A DNA stretch of 23,877 bases. It comes from Histomonas meleagridis (taxonomy: Eukaryota > Parabasalia > Tritrichomonadida > Dientamoebidae). The stretch lies in NCBI GenBank assembly GCA_020186115.1, contig WSYJ01000098.1, positions 1 through 23,877 of the forward strand. Reading direction: 5' to 3'. Of this stretch, positions 11,195 to 20,449 are shown piece after piece; position 1 is the first letter of the stretch, and every line of letters begins with the position of its first letter. The translations under genes and the position numbers were made by a program. Under the pieces are notes generated by a model. It was not told where the DNA came from and made no database searches. It saw only the letters and a list, made by a program, of their open reading frames with translations.

Positions 11195-12339
11195 TTATTC
11201 TTTATCAAAATATTCCTTTTCAATATTACTCATTATTTGAGTAGTATTACCCCGTAAATAACTTACTGGTATAGTGTCTTTATAAGGTTTTTCGCCAGGG
11301 ACTTTAAACAATTCGGTATATTTGTTTTTGGCCTTGTCATAATCTAATATCTTAATAATTTCACCATTCCATTTACCTGGTATAGTGTTCGCAAATTTAG
11401 GTATATGTTTGTCTTTATTGTTAACAACAATTAATTGAACACGAGGCTTAGTTATCACAGTTCCATCTTTAACAATTAGTGTATACATATTACCTTTACG
11501 ATCATCAATTTTATACATATCTCTACTAATCTGATAACGTTTTTTATGAATTCCATCATGACGTGGTAATATATATCTAACATAAGAACCTACTGGAATA
11601 ATTAAATTTTTTATTCTTTGTTGTTTTTCTGCTAATTTTAAGCATTTAAATATATACTCTTTTTTGCAAGTCATTATCATTAAACATCTTATCTGGAGAA
11701 CAACCTATAGCAGAATGATAACTGCTGTTGTAAGTGTTTATAAATTTATTCATCCTTTTTGGTGTTATGTAAGTATATTTTTCATCATGAGATTGATGTT
11801 TAGATTTCTCGTTTGGAGTATTCATATCACGTAATGTTCTTATAAATCGATCTATAATACCTAAACTACTATGGTTTTTATCTGTAATAATATGCATACT
11901 AACATTATTATCAGTTAATAGTTTTACGTTATTTTTATCTAAGAAACCAGGCTCTTCATCAGATGTTAATATAACATAATGATATTTATTAATAAATTGT
12001 CCCAACGTGTGGTTGATGTCTTTAGCAGATTTGCTGCTCAAAAAATATACTACTACATATCTATTATTAGTTCCAATAAATATATGCCAATAACGTGGAT
12101 TATGTTTTCCGTTATCGTATAGATCATGAGACCAATTATTAGGTCTGTTACTGAATATTTTTATCATATATGGTTTAATGTCTTTTCTTTTAATGAATAT
12201 ATCTTTTAAACGTTTCTTTATAACACTTTCAATTTGTTTGCTCTTAACGTTTAAATGCTTATTTTTTACATGTTTCTTTACATGCTAATAATTTTTTAAA
12301 ATGCGTCTTATCAATAGTATCATTTATAGATGTTTGCAT
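11195..12339 (-). pseudogene. Maverick/Polinton retroviral-type integrase, frameshifted
   Basis: It catalyses insertion of the linear element into the genome. It starts at the ATG at 12337-12339 (MQTSINDTIDKTHFKK) and shifts frame near 12285. The core (12167-11690) is an RVE-type RNase H fold: WSHDLYD gives the first Asp (about 12125), VILTSDEEPGFLD the second (about 11960), and HSSLGIIDRFIRTLRD the third acidic residue (about 11852). Exactly 35 residues separate the last two, but the usual Glu is Asp. NTYNSSYHSAIGCSPDKMF closes the core. After another shift at about 11670, a basic C-terminal domain (VGSYVRYILPRHDGIHKKRY, then an SH3/chromo-like beta region with PGKWNGEIIKI) runs to the stop at 11195. 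It is divergent with the 12380 gene. Confidence 0.85.
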
Positions 12340-12379
12340 ATTTTTTATTACATATAATAGTTATTTTTCTATAATTAAA
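12340..12379. promoter_or_regulatory. 40-bp divergent intergenic region
   Basis: All-A/T spacer between the integrase start (minus) and the small basic virion-type gene (plus). It is the third such head-to-head spacer in the element, so bidirectional promoter use is inferred. Confidence 0.35.
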
Positions 12380-12875
12380 ATGGGATTAGGCAATATATTT
12401 GGAGGAATCCGTAAACTAATACAAGGAGGCGGTAGATTAGTTCGAAAAATAGTTGATAAAGGTAGAAAAATCTATGGTAAAATATCACCTATAGTAAAAC
12501 GTGGTAGTGAAATCATTTCTAAGATACCTGGCGCTATACAGACTATTAGAGGAAAGAAGCAACAAATAACAGATAAAATTGATCAATACGTTGATATGAT
12601 ACCTGATGGTAACCTCAAGGATAAAATTAGAGGTGCTGTTGATAGAGGCAAGCAAATAGCAGATAGAGTTATAGATAGAGCACAACATGTTAGTAGTGAT
12701 CAAGTGCAACCGTATGTGAATGCTGGTAAAAAATATATATAATAAAATCAACGGTCAGCCAAAACCAGCTGTTATAACTCCAGTCGGAAATACTAGATCA
12801 GAAAGAATAGGTAATATTATTAAACAAATACCTAAAGAGTATCAGAAGCCAAAAGTTGATATGAGATTATTATAA
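12380..12875 (+). pseudogene. Small basic amphipathic virion protein (pVI/PX-like), one frameshift
   Basis: The ATG at 12380 opens 120 residues to 12742. An indel at about 12740 then moves coding to a frame reading NGQPKPAVITPVGNTRSER and ending at the TAA at 12873-12875, about 164 residues in total. The N-terminus MGLGNIFGGIRKLIQGGGRL is glycine-rich and amphipathic, followed by basic repeats (KIVDKGRKIYGKISPIVKRG) and helical heptad-like stretches. Such a start is seen in adenovirus pVI-like and Polinton/virophage PX-type minor core proteins, which act inside the capsid. The comparison rests on character and position only. It leads the plus-strand structural cluster. Confidence 0.55.
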
Positions 12876-12904
12876 AGCAATTTGCATATTTTATCTTTAT
12901 ATAA

Positions 12905-13033
12905 ATGTCTGAGACAGAAATTGAAGTGAGTGGAGTATCATCTGAAAATACTGAAACGTTGCCTAATGAAAAGACATCAAATGAATATGTGGAAGCATCA
13001 TCAAATGATGCCGGGTCTAAAGACCTTAATTAA
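12905..13033 (+). CDS. Acidic 42-residue micro-protein
   Basis: A short complete frame of 42 residues from the ATG at 12905 to the TAA at 13031-13033, very rich in Ser, Glu and Thr (starts MSETEIEVSG). It sits 29 bp after the pVI-like gene and 3 bp before the next ATG, in the same direction, which favours a real small gene. No family is recognised. Confidence 0.4.
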   Translation: MSETEIEVSGVSSENTETLPNEKTSNEYVEASSNDAGSKDLN

Positions 13034-13036
13034 ATT

Positions 13037-13565
13037 ATGCAAATATCTAAAAAACAAGTCAAAGATTTAACACCATATGAAAAAGATATTATTATTAATA
13101 ATGTTAAAAATAATATTGATAATGTATATTATGATGTTCAATTTTATAAAAATCATAATTATAGAATATTATTAAAAATAAAACCAAATCCATCTTTATC
13201 ACAAAAATTTATTAAAACATCGAGCACAGATTGCGAGGTAGACAATACCAATAATACTAAAAAAGTATATTTATATGAATATCAATTATTAATGTAACAT
13301 ATATTAGATTTATCTAGTAGATCTGATAAATTATTCAATAAGCAAAAAAAAACTAAAGCATAAATATCGCAAAATCAAAAATGATATATATGAAAATGTA
13401 GAATCATACGACGAAATTGATAATACATAAGATGATAACATTAATGAAATTGATAGTAATAATATGTCTGATGACGTTAATAATAATAATATGTCTGATA
13501 ACGTTAACAATAATTATATGTATAGATATAAACCAAGAGGCTGGAGATCTTTGTTAAATATATAA
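13037..13565 (+). pseudogene. Lys/Asn-rich hypothetical protein, broken
   Basis: The ATG at 13037 opens 86 residues to 13297 (QISKKQVKDLTPYEKDII, then a basic beta/helical region). Coding signal continues in other frames to the TAA at 13563-13565, after shifts near 13297 and at the A8 run at about 13350, and an in-frame TAA at about 13429. The tail carries two copies of an N-M-S-D-(D/N)-V-N-N-N motif and ends MYRYKPRGWRSLLNI. No family is recognised. Its place in the structural cluster suggests a virion or assembly protein. Confidence 0.45.
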
Positions 13566-13566
13566 G

Positions 13567-13586
13567 GGTTTTATTTTTATAAAACC
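13567..13586 (+). terminator. Perfect intergenic hairpin
   Basis: GGTTTTAT (13567-13574) and ATAAAACC (13579-13586) form an 8-bp perfect stem with a TTTT loop. It lies 2 bp after the stop of the upstream gene and 3 bp before the next ATG (13589). It may be a transcript 3'-end signal, as intergenic hairpins are in some large eukaryotic viruses; that function is inferred. Confidence 0.45.
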
Positions 13587-13588
13587 GT

Positions 13589-15230
13589 ATGTCTAACAAA
13601 GCTATTAAGAACACAAATTAAAAAACATAAAAAGGCAAATAAAAATATAACCAGAGATGATTTGATTAAGACTATCAACAAAAACAATAAATCTGTTGTA
13701 GCAAATATGAAACGTAAGATGTTGATAACTTATTATAAAAGACATAATAAAATTAATGGCAAACCATTACCAAATGCTATGGTCCCTAGAATACCATTTT
13801 GGCCGCCAAATAGCAATACTAATAATACAAATCCTGTTGAAAATAACAAATTAAAAAATGATTTATTGAAATCCCAACATGACTTCATATATATACAAAA
13901 TGACTTACGTAATGCAAATCGCCAAAATGAATTATTACGTAATGAAAATAAAACATTGAAAGATAACGCTGGCAGAGCATTCAAAACATATGGAAAATAT
14001 TAATTTAGCTAATGAAAACAATGAATTATCGAATGAGATCAATATCAACAATTTAGTAGCACAACATCAAAAATTATTAGCACAAAATGTTCAACTGAAA
14101 CATAATATTAATATAGCAAAACAATATATAAAAAACTAATAATATTAAACATTCTATTGATACTATTAATAAAGAAATTCAAAAGAATCAAAATACTTTA
14201 GATTATATACAAAGTAATATTGAATATTTAAATAGTTCAAAGATGTTGAAAATTCTATTAAAAATAATGAAAATATTAAGCATAAAATTAATATAGCAAT
14301 CCAAGAGCAAAAAATTATTAAAGATAATTATGATAAAAGTATTGAATTATTAAAGATAAAGGCACAAAATAAGCTATATAATAATGAGGTTATAGATGAC
14401 ATTAAAAATGAGATAGAAAGGCAAGTTATTTTAGAAACTAATATTAATAATCAACGTGATAAGATTAACGAAAACAATATACGTGAAGAATTATTAAAAA
14501 ACAAACGTAATAAAAACATTATGTTAAACTATGAAAACATTGAGTTAGAAGCAAATAATAAACATACTAATTCACTAATATTAAATTATGAGAGTAAAAA
14601 ATTTATATCAGATAATGCTAATATTAATGCTAGAGTTAATGCCCAAAAACGGTTAAATGATATTAATAAAAATATTGTTAATGCACATGAAAAATCATTA
14701 CTTGAGAAATATAAATATGATTGGTATGGTTCTCCAGAAAGTTGGGATTATCATAAGGAATCAGAAAGGAACATGAATTTGCAAGCTAAGATAGATAAAA
14801 AATTAGATATGGAACAAGAGCTACATAAAGATTGTAATAATAGATTGAAATCACAGTTAGCGTTAAATGTTGTTAAAGAAAATGCACCAAATATCAATAT
14901 ATTAAAGATGCTATACAACAAGTAATTTTATCTGAAAATAATTTAGATAATGCTAATAAAAATTCAACATCAGAAATGGATACTAAATCTAAATTGATTA
15001 ATAATATTAACTACTCATTTAATAAACTACAACAATCAAATAACTTATGGAATAGTGATCATCCAGATAATATCAGAGACTTTGGTGTTGAATTTTATAA
15101 TAACTATTCATTATATATTGAATATCGAACACCAGAAACTAGATTTAATATGACATCTGAAGACTTAGAAAATTTAGATAAAAATATCACTAATTTTATA
15201 GATGTATTATCACCAAAAAAACTTACATAA
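13589..15230 (+). pseudogene. Long coiled-coil protein, several frameshifts
   Basis: The ATG at 13589 begins MSNKAIK. After an early shift the frame runs to 14003 (KRKMLITYYKRHNKINGKPL, then a proline-rich PRIPFWPPNSN). Long heptad-type helical segments continue through successive frames: 13985-14140 (NENNELSNEI, QKLLAQNVQLKHNINIAK), 14140-14925 (KIKAQNKLYNNEVIDDIKNE and more, ending near KYDWYGSPESWDYHKESERN) and 14925-15230 (IRDFGVEFYNNYSLYIEY, stop at 15230). About 545 residues would be continuous if the single-base shifts are repaired. The composition (Asn, Lys, Glu, Ile, Leu) and spacing indicate a rod-like coiled coil. It lies 40 bp before the MCP, so a structural or scaffolding role is inferred. 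No named family is recognised. Confidence 0.6.
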
Positions 15231-15270
15231 ATTGAATGTTCAGATTTTAAACATATATTACATTATTTTT

Positions 15271-15933
15271 ATGACATATGAAATGTACGCTCCACAAAAT
15301 CAACAACCTAATGTTATAGATGCTATGTCAGGCAATTTAGAAGATTGGTATAATGCTATAGATGATAGTATAAAATTATCAGAAATTATACCTGGTGAAT
15401 ATGAATATACTACAGCTACTTCTTACGGAAATGTTGGTGATATTAATGAAGGTGATACTACCTATGTTGATATTGCAACTGATAGATTTAAAATTATTAG
15501 TTTAGATAATTCATATATCACATTAAAACAACAAATAACTATTAATATACCAGCACAAACCAATTGTTTATTTGGAGAATATTATATTGGTTATAAGTGT
15601 TCATGTGATGCTATAGATCAATATAAAATTTATAGTAATACTGATAAAATACAAGATATACATAATGCTAGATATGAATGGTTTATGTTTTATAATAGTT
15701 TATCTGATGAAGCTAAGGCTGATATTGATTGTTTTGCTACGATAGATAAGATAAGAAATCATGATCCAATGGTTCCTGGTATATATCTTGACGTATCAGA
15801 ATTATATGCTGCTACTGATATTACTATAGAAATTCCTTTACGAATTCCTTTGTCTTATTTCTTATTATTATTTAACATGAGATATTATCCAAATTGGGCT
15901 GGTAAATTATCAATAGGGTACTCTCCAACCTAA
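15271..15933 (+). pseudogene. Major capsid protein, N-terminal fragment (double-jelly-roll type)
   Basis: This builds the icosahedral shell of Polinton virions. The ATG at 15271 (MTYEMYAPQNQQP) is chosen because the upstream reading belongs to the end of the previous gene. The 220-residue product contains NVIDAMSGNLEDWYNAIDDS, IIPGEYEYTTATSYGN, a beta-rich first barrel, then NARYEWFMFYNSLSDEAK, FATIDKIRNHDP and ATDITIEIPLRIPLSYFLLL. This pattern resembles Maverick major capsid proteins. Polinton MCPs are usually well over 500 residues, so the frame ends less than halfway. The sequence after 15933 shows no continuation in any frame, so this is a truncation rather than a frameshift. It marks the right-hand break of the Polinton. 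Confidence 0.72.
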
Positions 15934-15942
15934 TGGGAGAAT

Positions 15943-15978
15943 TTGAATACCTTGCTTTCAAAAAGTGAGGATACCTCT
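15943..15978. repeat. Possible imperfect inverted repeat, left copy
   Basis: TTGAATAC ... AGTGAGGATACC, just after the MCP break, resembles the reverse strand of 19600-19646 (TTGAATAC ... AGTGAGGTTCC), with different spacer lengths. It may be the end of the inserted or rearranged segment. The match is weak. Confidence 0.25.
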
Positions 15979-16850
15979 CAATTATGCGTGATTTTTTGAA
16001 TACCATTGAAAAATTTCCATTCAAATTATTTTTGTGAGAAAATTTTCTATCTCAAATTTGATTTCGATGTTTTACATCTTTTGTCATGAAAATTTCTAAA
16101 AATCTATAAAATTTCATACAATAAATTGTGTTTACAGTCTTAATCATCATTGTTCTATTTGTTTAATTATATATACGAAAAGAACAAAAAATAACAACAT
16201 GATTGAGACATTTTTATGAGCAATGTAATTATTTTCTGCAAACAATAATAAAATTTGTTTCTTTGAATCTTTATTGAATTATTTATCCACTAAACTTAAT
16301 TTTTTTTTATTAATCATTTAACTAAATATAAAATATAAAAAAAATTAATAAATTAACAAGTTAATTTATATTTATATGTTTATTATATAATAAGGCCAAA
16401 CTAAAAACTTTTATCTGGTGCTTAATACACAAATGTATTATTCCGCCTTTTTGGTCTTCTTCTTGGTTTCTTATTCCCATTATTCGTGTATTTTTTTTCT
16501 CATTCTGTTGTTGTTCATTTTTATCACTTTGTTCTTTATTAGGTTGTTCAACTTTAACTTTATTGTTATTATTATTTTAGCTATAATTATTTTGTTTCCT
16601 ATTTGGTCTTTCAACTTAACTTTACATTTATTATTATTTTGGTTATTTTTCTTTTATTATTATCATTTATTCATTTCAATTAAATCCGCAATTTTGAAAT
16701 CAAGTAAATCATCTTCTTCTTTATTATTTTTTTTTTGATGTTTTGTTTATTATTATTCATCTTATTTAATATTATCGATTTTTTAGTATTATTTTTTATT
16801 ATTTTGATTTTCCTTTCATTTTAGTTTTAATAATATTTTTATTAAATAAA
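15979..16850. other. A+T-rich stretch without a supported gene
   Basis: No plus-strand gene is supported. On the minus strand, 16420-16740 reads as a broken Asn/Lys/Glu-rich low-complexity sequence (for example NNKEEDDLLDFKIADLIEMN), which could be an extension of the Brr2-like relic or simple non-coding DNA. The plus-strand open frame here is a Phe/Leu/Ile-rich shadow. Confidence 0.5.
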
Positions 16851-19400
16851 TACCTTTAATCAATTCCAATACATGAATCATTAAATATATACAAATAACA
16901 GTTTTTTTCTATAATGATTTCATTACTTTGAAGTATTCAATAAATATTCTTTTCATTCACTTGAATTCGTCGAAATGAATAAATTTTATTATTATTAGAA
17001 TTACTTATAAATATATAAAAATTTTGTTGTTGATATTTAATATTATTGTTGCTATTATTATAATTATTACTATTGTTAATAGTATAAATACTATTTCCAA
17101 CTTCTACTGATATTAATCATAAACGTTAATAAAATTTATTTTTATTTTCTTTTAATTCATATAAATTTACTGAATAAATTAACATTTTATTTTTAATATT
17201 ATTTAAATATTTAGTAATATTTTTACTTAATATTAATTCAGCAAAAGTTCGAATATTTTCTATTTTCTTTCAGCAAATATTTTATTGGATTTTGGTTCCA
17301 CCAAATTTGTGAATTCATTTGCTTAATTAAGATATGTTAAATAACACATTGAAGATCATTTTATATTCGTATAATTTCATTTTAAAAAATCTATGATTTT
17401 AGTGAAATATTTTTCTATTTTTTTCAAAACTTCTTAAAATTCTTGTTTTGGTAATGTCTATTTACCAAAAAAATATTCTATTATATAAAATATTTTCGTA
17501 CTAATTAAATTCGTCGACTCTTTAATAATAAATCGTGGTTTCATATGTCGCAAAATATCTTCTTTTAAATGTCGAAGTTGAATATGTTCAAATTTTTTGA
17601 TTTTATATATATATAATAATATATTTGGATTATCATTCTCATTTATCTCTTTCAGATTTTGAAGAATATTGAGAATCGTTAAATGTGATATTTTATTATA
17701 ACTTGACATTTTACAATAATTCGTCGCTTCAACTTCATTATTTTTTTTAATTATATAATATTGACTAAGACTTAATTATTTTATATTACTTTAACAATAG
17801 GTTTAATGGTTTTATTATTATAATTAAGTGGATTCTTATTAAGGCGAAGTGAAAAATAATATCTGTTATATATATAAATTGCTTTCTTCCTTCTTTCTTG
17901 AATAGAAATTTCTTTTTAAATAATTCAGTTAAATGTATTAATAATGTCGATTCGATTGGGAATGATTCATTAATAAGCATTTTAAGAAATTCTAATTGCG
18001 TTTCTTCGTATAATATCATAAATGAAAAATACATATCATATCCATAGCATCTTGATTTATGAATTGAAGTTCAGAAAGTACATATGTTTTATATATTTCA
18101 TATTCTTTATCATTAATATTCCGTACTTTTAATAATAACAAAATGAGCTGAAATATTTAATGTATATGAATAATTAGATGTACATTTTATATAAATTAAT
18201 TTCTCCGTTTTAAATAATTCTTTAATAATCTTTTTGTCTTTCTTAGGTGAATCTTAATGACAATTATCAATCCCAAATGTTAAGAAATATGATAATATAT
18301 AATTTTAAATTTCTTTCAAGATTTTAATTAATTCGTCACTCGTCTTTATAAATTTTAATAAAGTTGTGTTGTGATGCGATTAAATCAATCACAGTGTAAA
18401 TAGCTTTTTCTTAGATGGAACACAAATATAAGTGTCGATTTACTTTCGGAATATTGTAAGATAGATCAGTAGGTGGTTTATTCATCGCTGCCATATGTGA
18501 ATAATATTGAAGACCTGGAAATCCTTGAATAAATACCATTAATGAAATAGTTCTCGTATAGTTATCAAAATTATATATATTTCGTTTATATATTCTCAAT
18601 TATTGTCCAATATCAATCGGATTACTTGATGGTATAGATAATCCAATGATTCATATTTTATTATTTATCATCTTTTGAATTCGATAGATAATATTTTCAG
18701 AAATATGTTCATTTTCACTTCCAATTATTTCAAGTTCATCAATGATTATTAATGATATATTAATTTTAATATTTTTACTCGTTGAATGATAGGAAAATGA
18801 ATCCCATTTATTAACACTAAATATAATACGAAATTGTTCATAATTTCTTTCAAGTTCATTAGCTAAATTAGAATAACGTTTCTCAAAATTCAATATATCT
18901 GTATTCTTTATACATATCTTGAAATGACAAAATATATATAATTTTTGTTATATCACTTTCTAATTCTTTACAAATAGCTATTTCTCTAACAATAATATGC
19001 CCCGTTTTATTTGAAGAACATAATAATATCTTTATTATGATATGTTTAAAAAAATTATTGTGCTTGAATTAAATTAAATTCTTTGATCGAAAATCGTTTT
19101 CATGTTTCTTCATTTTCAATAACTATAATCGGAAGTTTCTTAATTTTTGGATAATATAAATTTCTTCCGTTTTACGTTTTCTTCATTATCTTCAATTTTA
19201 AGTAAAAATGAATCGTTAACTCCTAAATATTTAATAGATGCAATAGTAATTAAATATTCTTCTTTACTATGATTAGTAACATATGTTTTAATCTTTAACT
19301 CAACTTTAGGGAATCGTTTATGAATATTAATTTCTTATGAAGAATATATTTTACTTCCATCTGATAATATGTGAAATTTCAGTGTTTTTGGGTAAATTTG
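16850..19400 (-). pseudogene. Brr2/Ski2-like DExH helicase, C-terminal half, degraded
   Basis: Read 3' to 5' on the minus strand, frame fragments follow the order of a Brr2-family protein. About 19200-19320: end of the first Sec63 unit (HKRFPKVELKIKT, FLLKIEDNEEN). About 19060-19077: FNLIQAQ, the Q-motif-like start of the second cassette. About 19010: a degenerate Walker A (LLCSSNKTG). 18893-18651: KWDSFSY and motif II IIIDELEIIGSE. 18599-18411: VFIQGFPGLQYYSHMAAMNK. About 18410-18060: second RecA domain with ISAHFVIIKSTEY. 18034-17786: winged-helix-type LINESFPIESTL. 17709-17200: Sec63 region (KFEHIQLRHLKEDILRHMKP, QMNSQIWWNQNPIKYL). About 17000-16860: FN3-like C-terminus (YLYIFNDSCIGID, then TAA). 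Brr2 is the U4/U6-unwinding helicase of the spliceosome, and its second cassette is naturally degenerate. Many frameshifts and the missing N-terminal half make this a relic. Confidence 0.78.
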
Positions 19401-19492
19401 AATAAAATTTTTTTTTTTAAATAGAATTGTTTTAATTTTTTGGAAACATAAATGTCACATTTCTGTGCTTGTTTTAATTTATGTTTCAATAA

Positions 19493-19627
19493 TTAAAAAT
19501 TGCATTCGATGCAGGAAAAGGTTTAACAGTGCGTCAAATTAGTAAAGAAGAAGATGTTTCAAAATCTTCAGTCTCTCGAATTTTATTAAATATGAAAATT
19601 GGGGAACCTCACTCATTTTTCACTTAA
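19493..19627 (+). pseudogene. HTH fragment of a Tc1/mariner-type transposase
   Basis: A 44-codon frame, opening after a TAA at 19490-19492, encodes DAGKGLTVRQISKEEDVSKS followed by SVSRILLNM. This is a classic helix-turn-helix like the N-terminal DNA-binding domain of Tc1/mariner-family transposases. No catalytic domain follows; it ends at the TAA at 19625-19627. It is a remnant of another transposon and differs from the mariner at 2.5-3.8 kb. Confidence 0.5.
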
Positions 19628-19636
19628 CATGTTACG

Positions 19637-19724
19637 AAGTATTCAATCTGCGTTCACGCTGTTGGGACAAAATTGAATACTTTTCTGTCAAAATCGAAAA
19701 AGGCTGTCCCAACCCTTTCGGGTT
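19637..19724. repeat. Interleaved inverted repeats (pseudoknot-like) plus hairpin
   Basis: AAGTATTCAAT (19637-19647) pairs perfectly with ATTGAATACTT (19672-19682). GTTGGGACA (19661-19669), inside that loop, pairs perfectly with TGTCCCAAC (19705-19713), outside it. AACCC-TTTC-GGGTT (19711-19724) adds a third stem that competes at its start. The block is GC-richer than its surroundings. Function is unknown: it may be a transposon terminus or a structured RNA. Confidence 0.6.
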
Positions 19725-19739
19725 AGCTTTAATATTTAA

Positions 19740-20449
19740 TTTAAAAAACTTCAATAAAAAAATCTTCATTTTTTTAATTACCACTTTTTGAATGAAATGA
19801 GGTTCGGAATTAAAAGCTATTAACGCGAAATTCTCTGTATGAATTTTGGATTATTATTCAATAATTGAATTTACATCATTTTTCGGAGAATTTTATATAT
19901 TTTTTTCAAGATTCTAATATATTTGATTTAAAGATTTTCCTAATATATATTTACTATCATCTATAAACCTGAGAAATGTGGCTAATATTAGAAAAAAAAA
20001 ATATTTATTCTATATGCATTACCTTGAAAAAATTTCATTTTTAATCTCTTTAATAATATTTTATTAAATATTCCAACCCATATCAAGTTCATTAATCATA
20101 TATATTTATAAATTTCTTTGATTTTTAATAATTGATATTTTTTTTCTTTACATCAAATTTATGTATATAATTAATGAAACTAAAGTGCATATATAATACT
20201 AAGGTTTACCATGTTATAGGATTCATTCATAACAATTTTTTTGTAAAATTAAATTTTCAAAATTTCGAAATTTACAACAAAAAATTTAAATAAAACAAAA
20301 TTCAAATAATACAGCAAGATGTGTTAACAAATAAAGATAAAATGTAGAGATAATTGAAAAATTAAATTTCCAAAATTTCGAAATTTACAACAAAAAATTT
20401 GAATAAAACACTATTTTCATTTCTTACCTATTTAAAAAAAAATAAAAAA
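19740..20449. other. A+T-rich intergenic stretch
   Basis: No gene is seen on either strand. Apart from the 50-bp direct repeat listed separately, it contains only poly-A/T tracts. It could include the 3' end of the Merlin element, but no terminal repeat could be paired with the other side of the transposase. Confidence 0.6.
20248..20410. repeat. Pair of 50-bp direct repeats with a palindrome
   Basis: 20248-20297 and 20361-20410 match over 50 bp with two differences (offset 113). Each contains the perfect 14-bp palindrome AAATTTCGAAATTT (20260-20273 and 20373-20386). They lie directly downstream of the ISXO2-like transposase, so they could be part of its 3' non-coding end. Confidence 0.85.

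Noticed and set aside
12485-12751. Minus-strand 88-residue frame
   Set aside because: Antisense shadow of the pVI-like gene.
6830-15230. Programmed ribosomal frameshifting as a regulatory device
   Set aside because: Shifts occur in nearly every gene, at varied A/T runs, several per gene and together with in-frame stops. That pattern fits decay or sequencing indels, not recoding.
16418-16738. Plus-strand hydrophobic 106-residue frame that looks like a membrane protein
   Set aside because: It starts at a non-ATG codon and is the Phe/Leu/Ile-rich shadow of an Asn/Lys/Glu-rich low-complexity minus strand.
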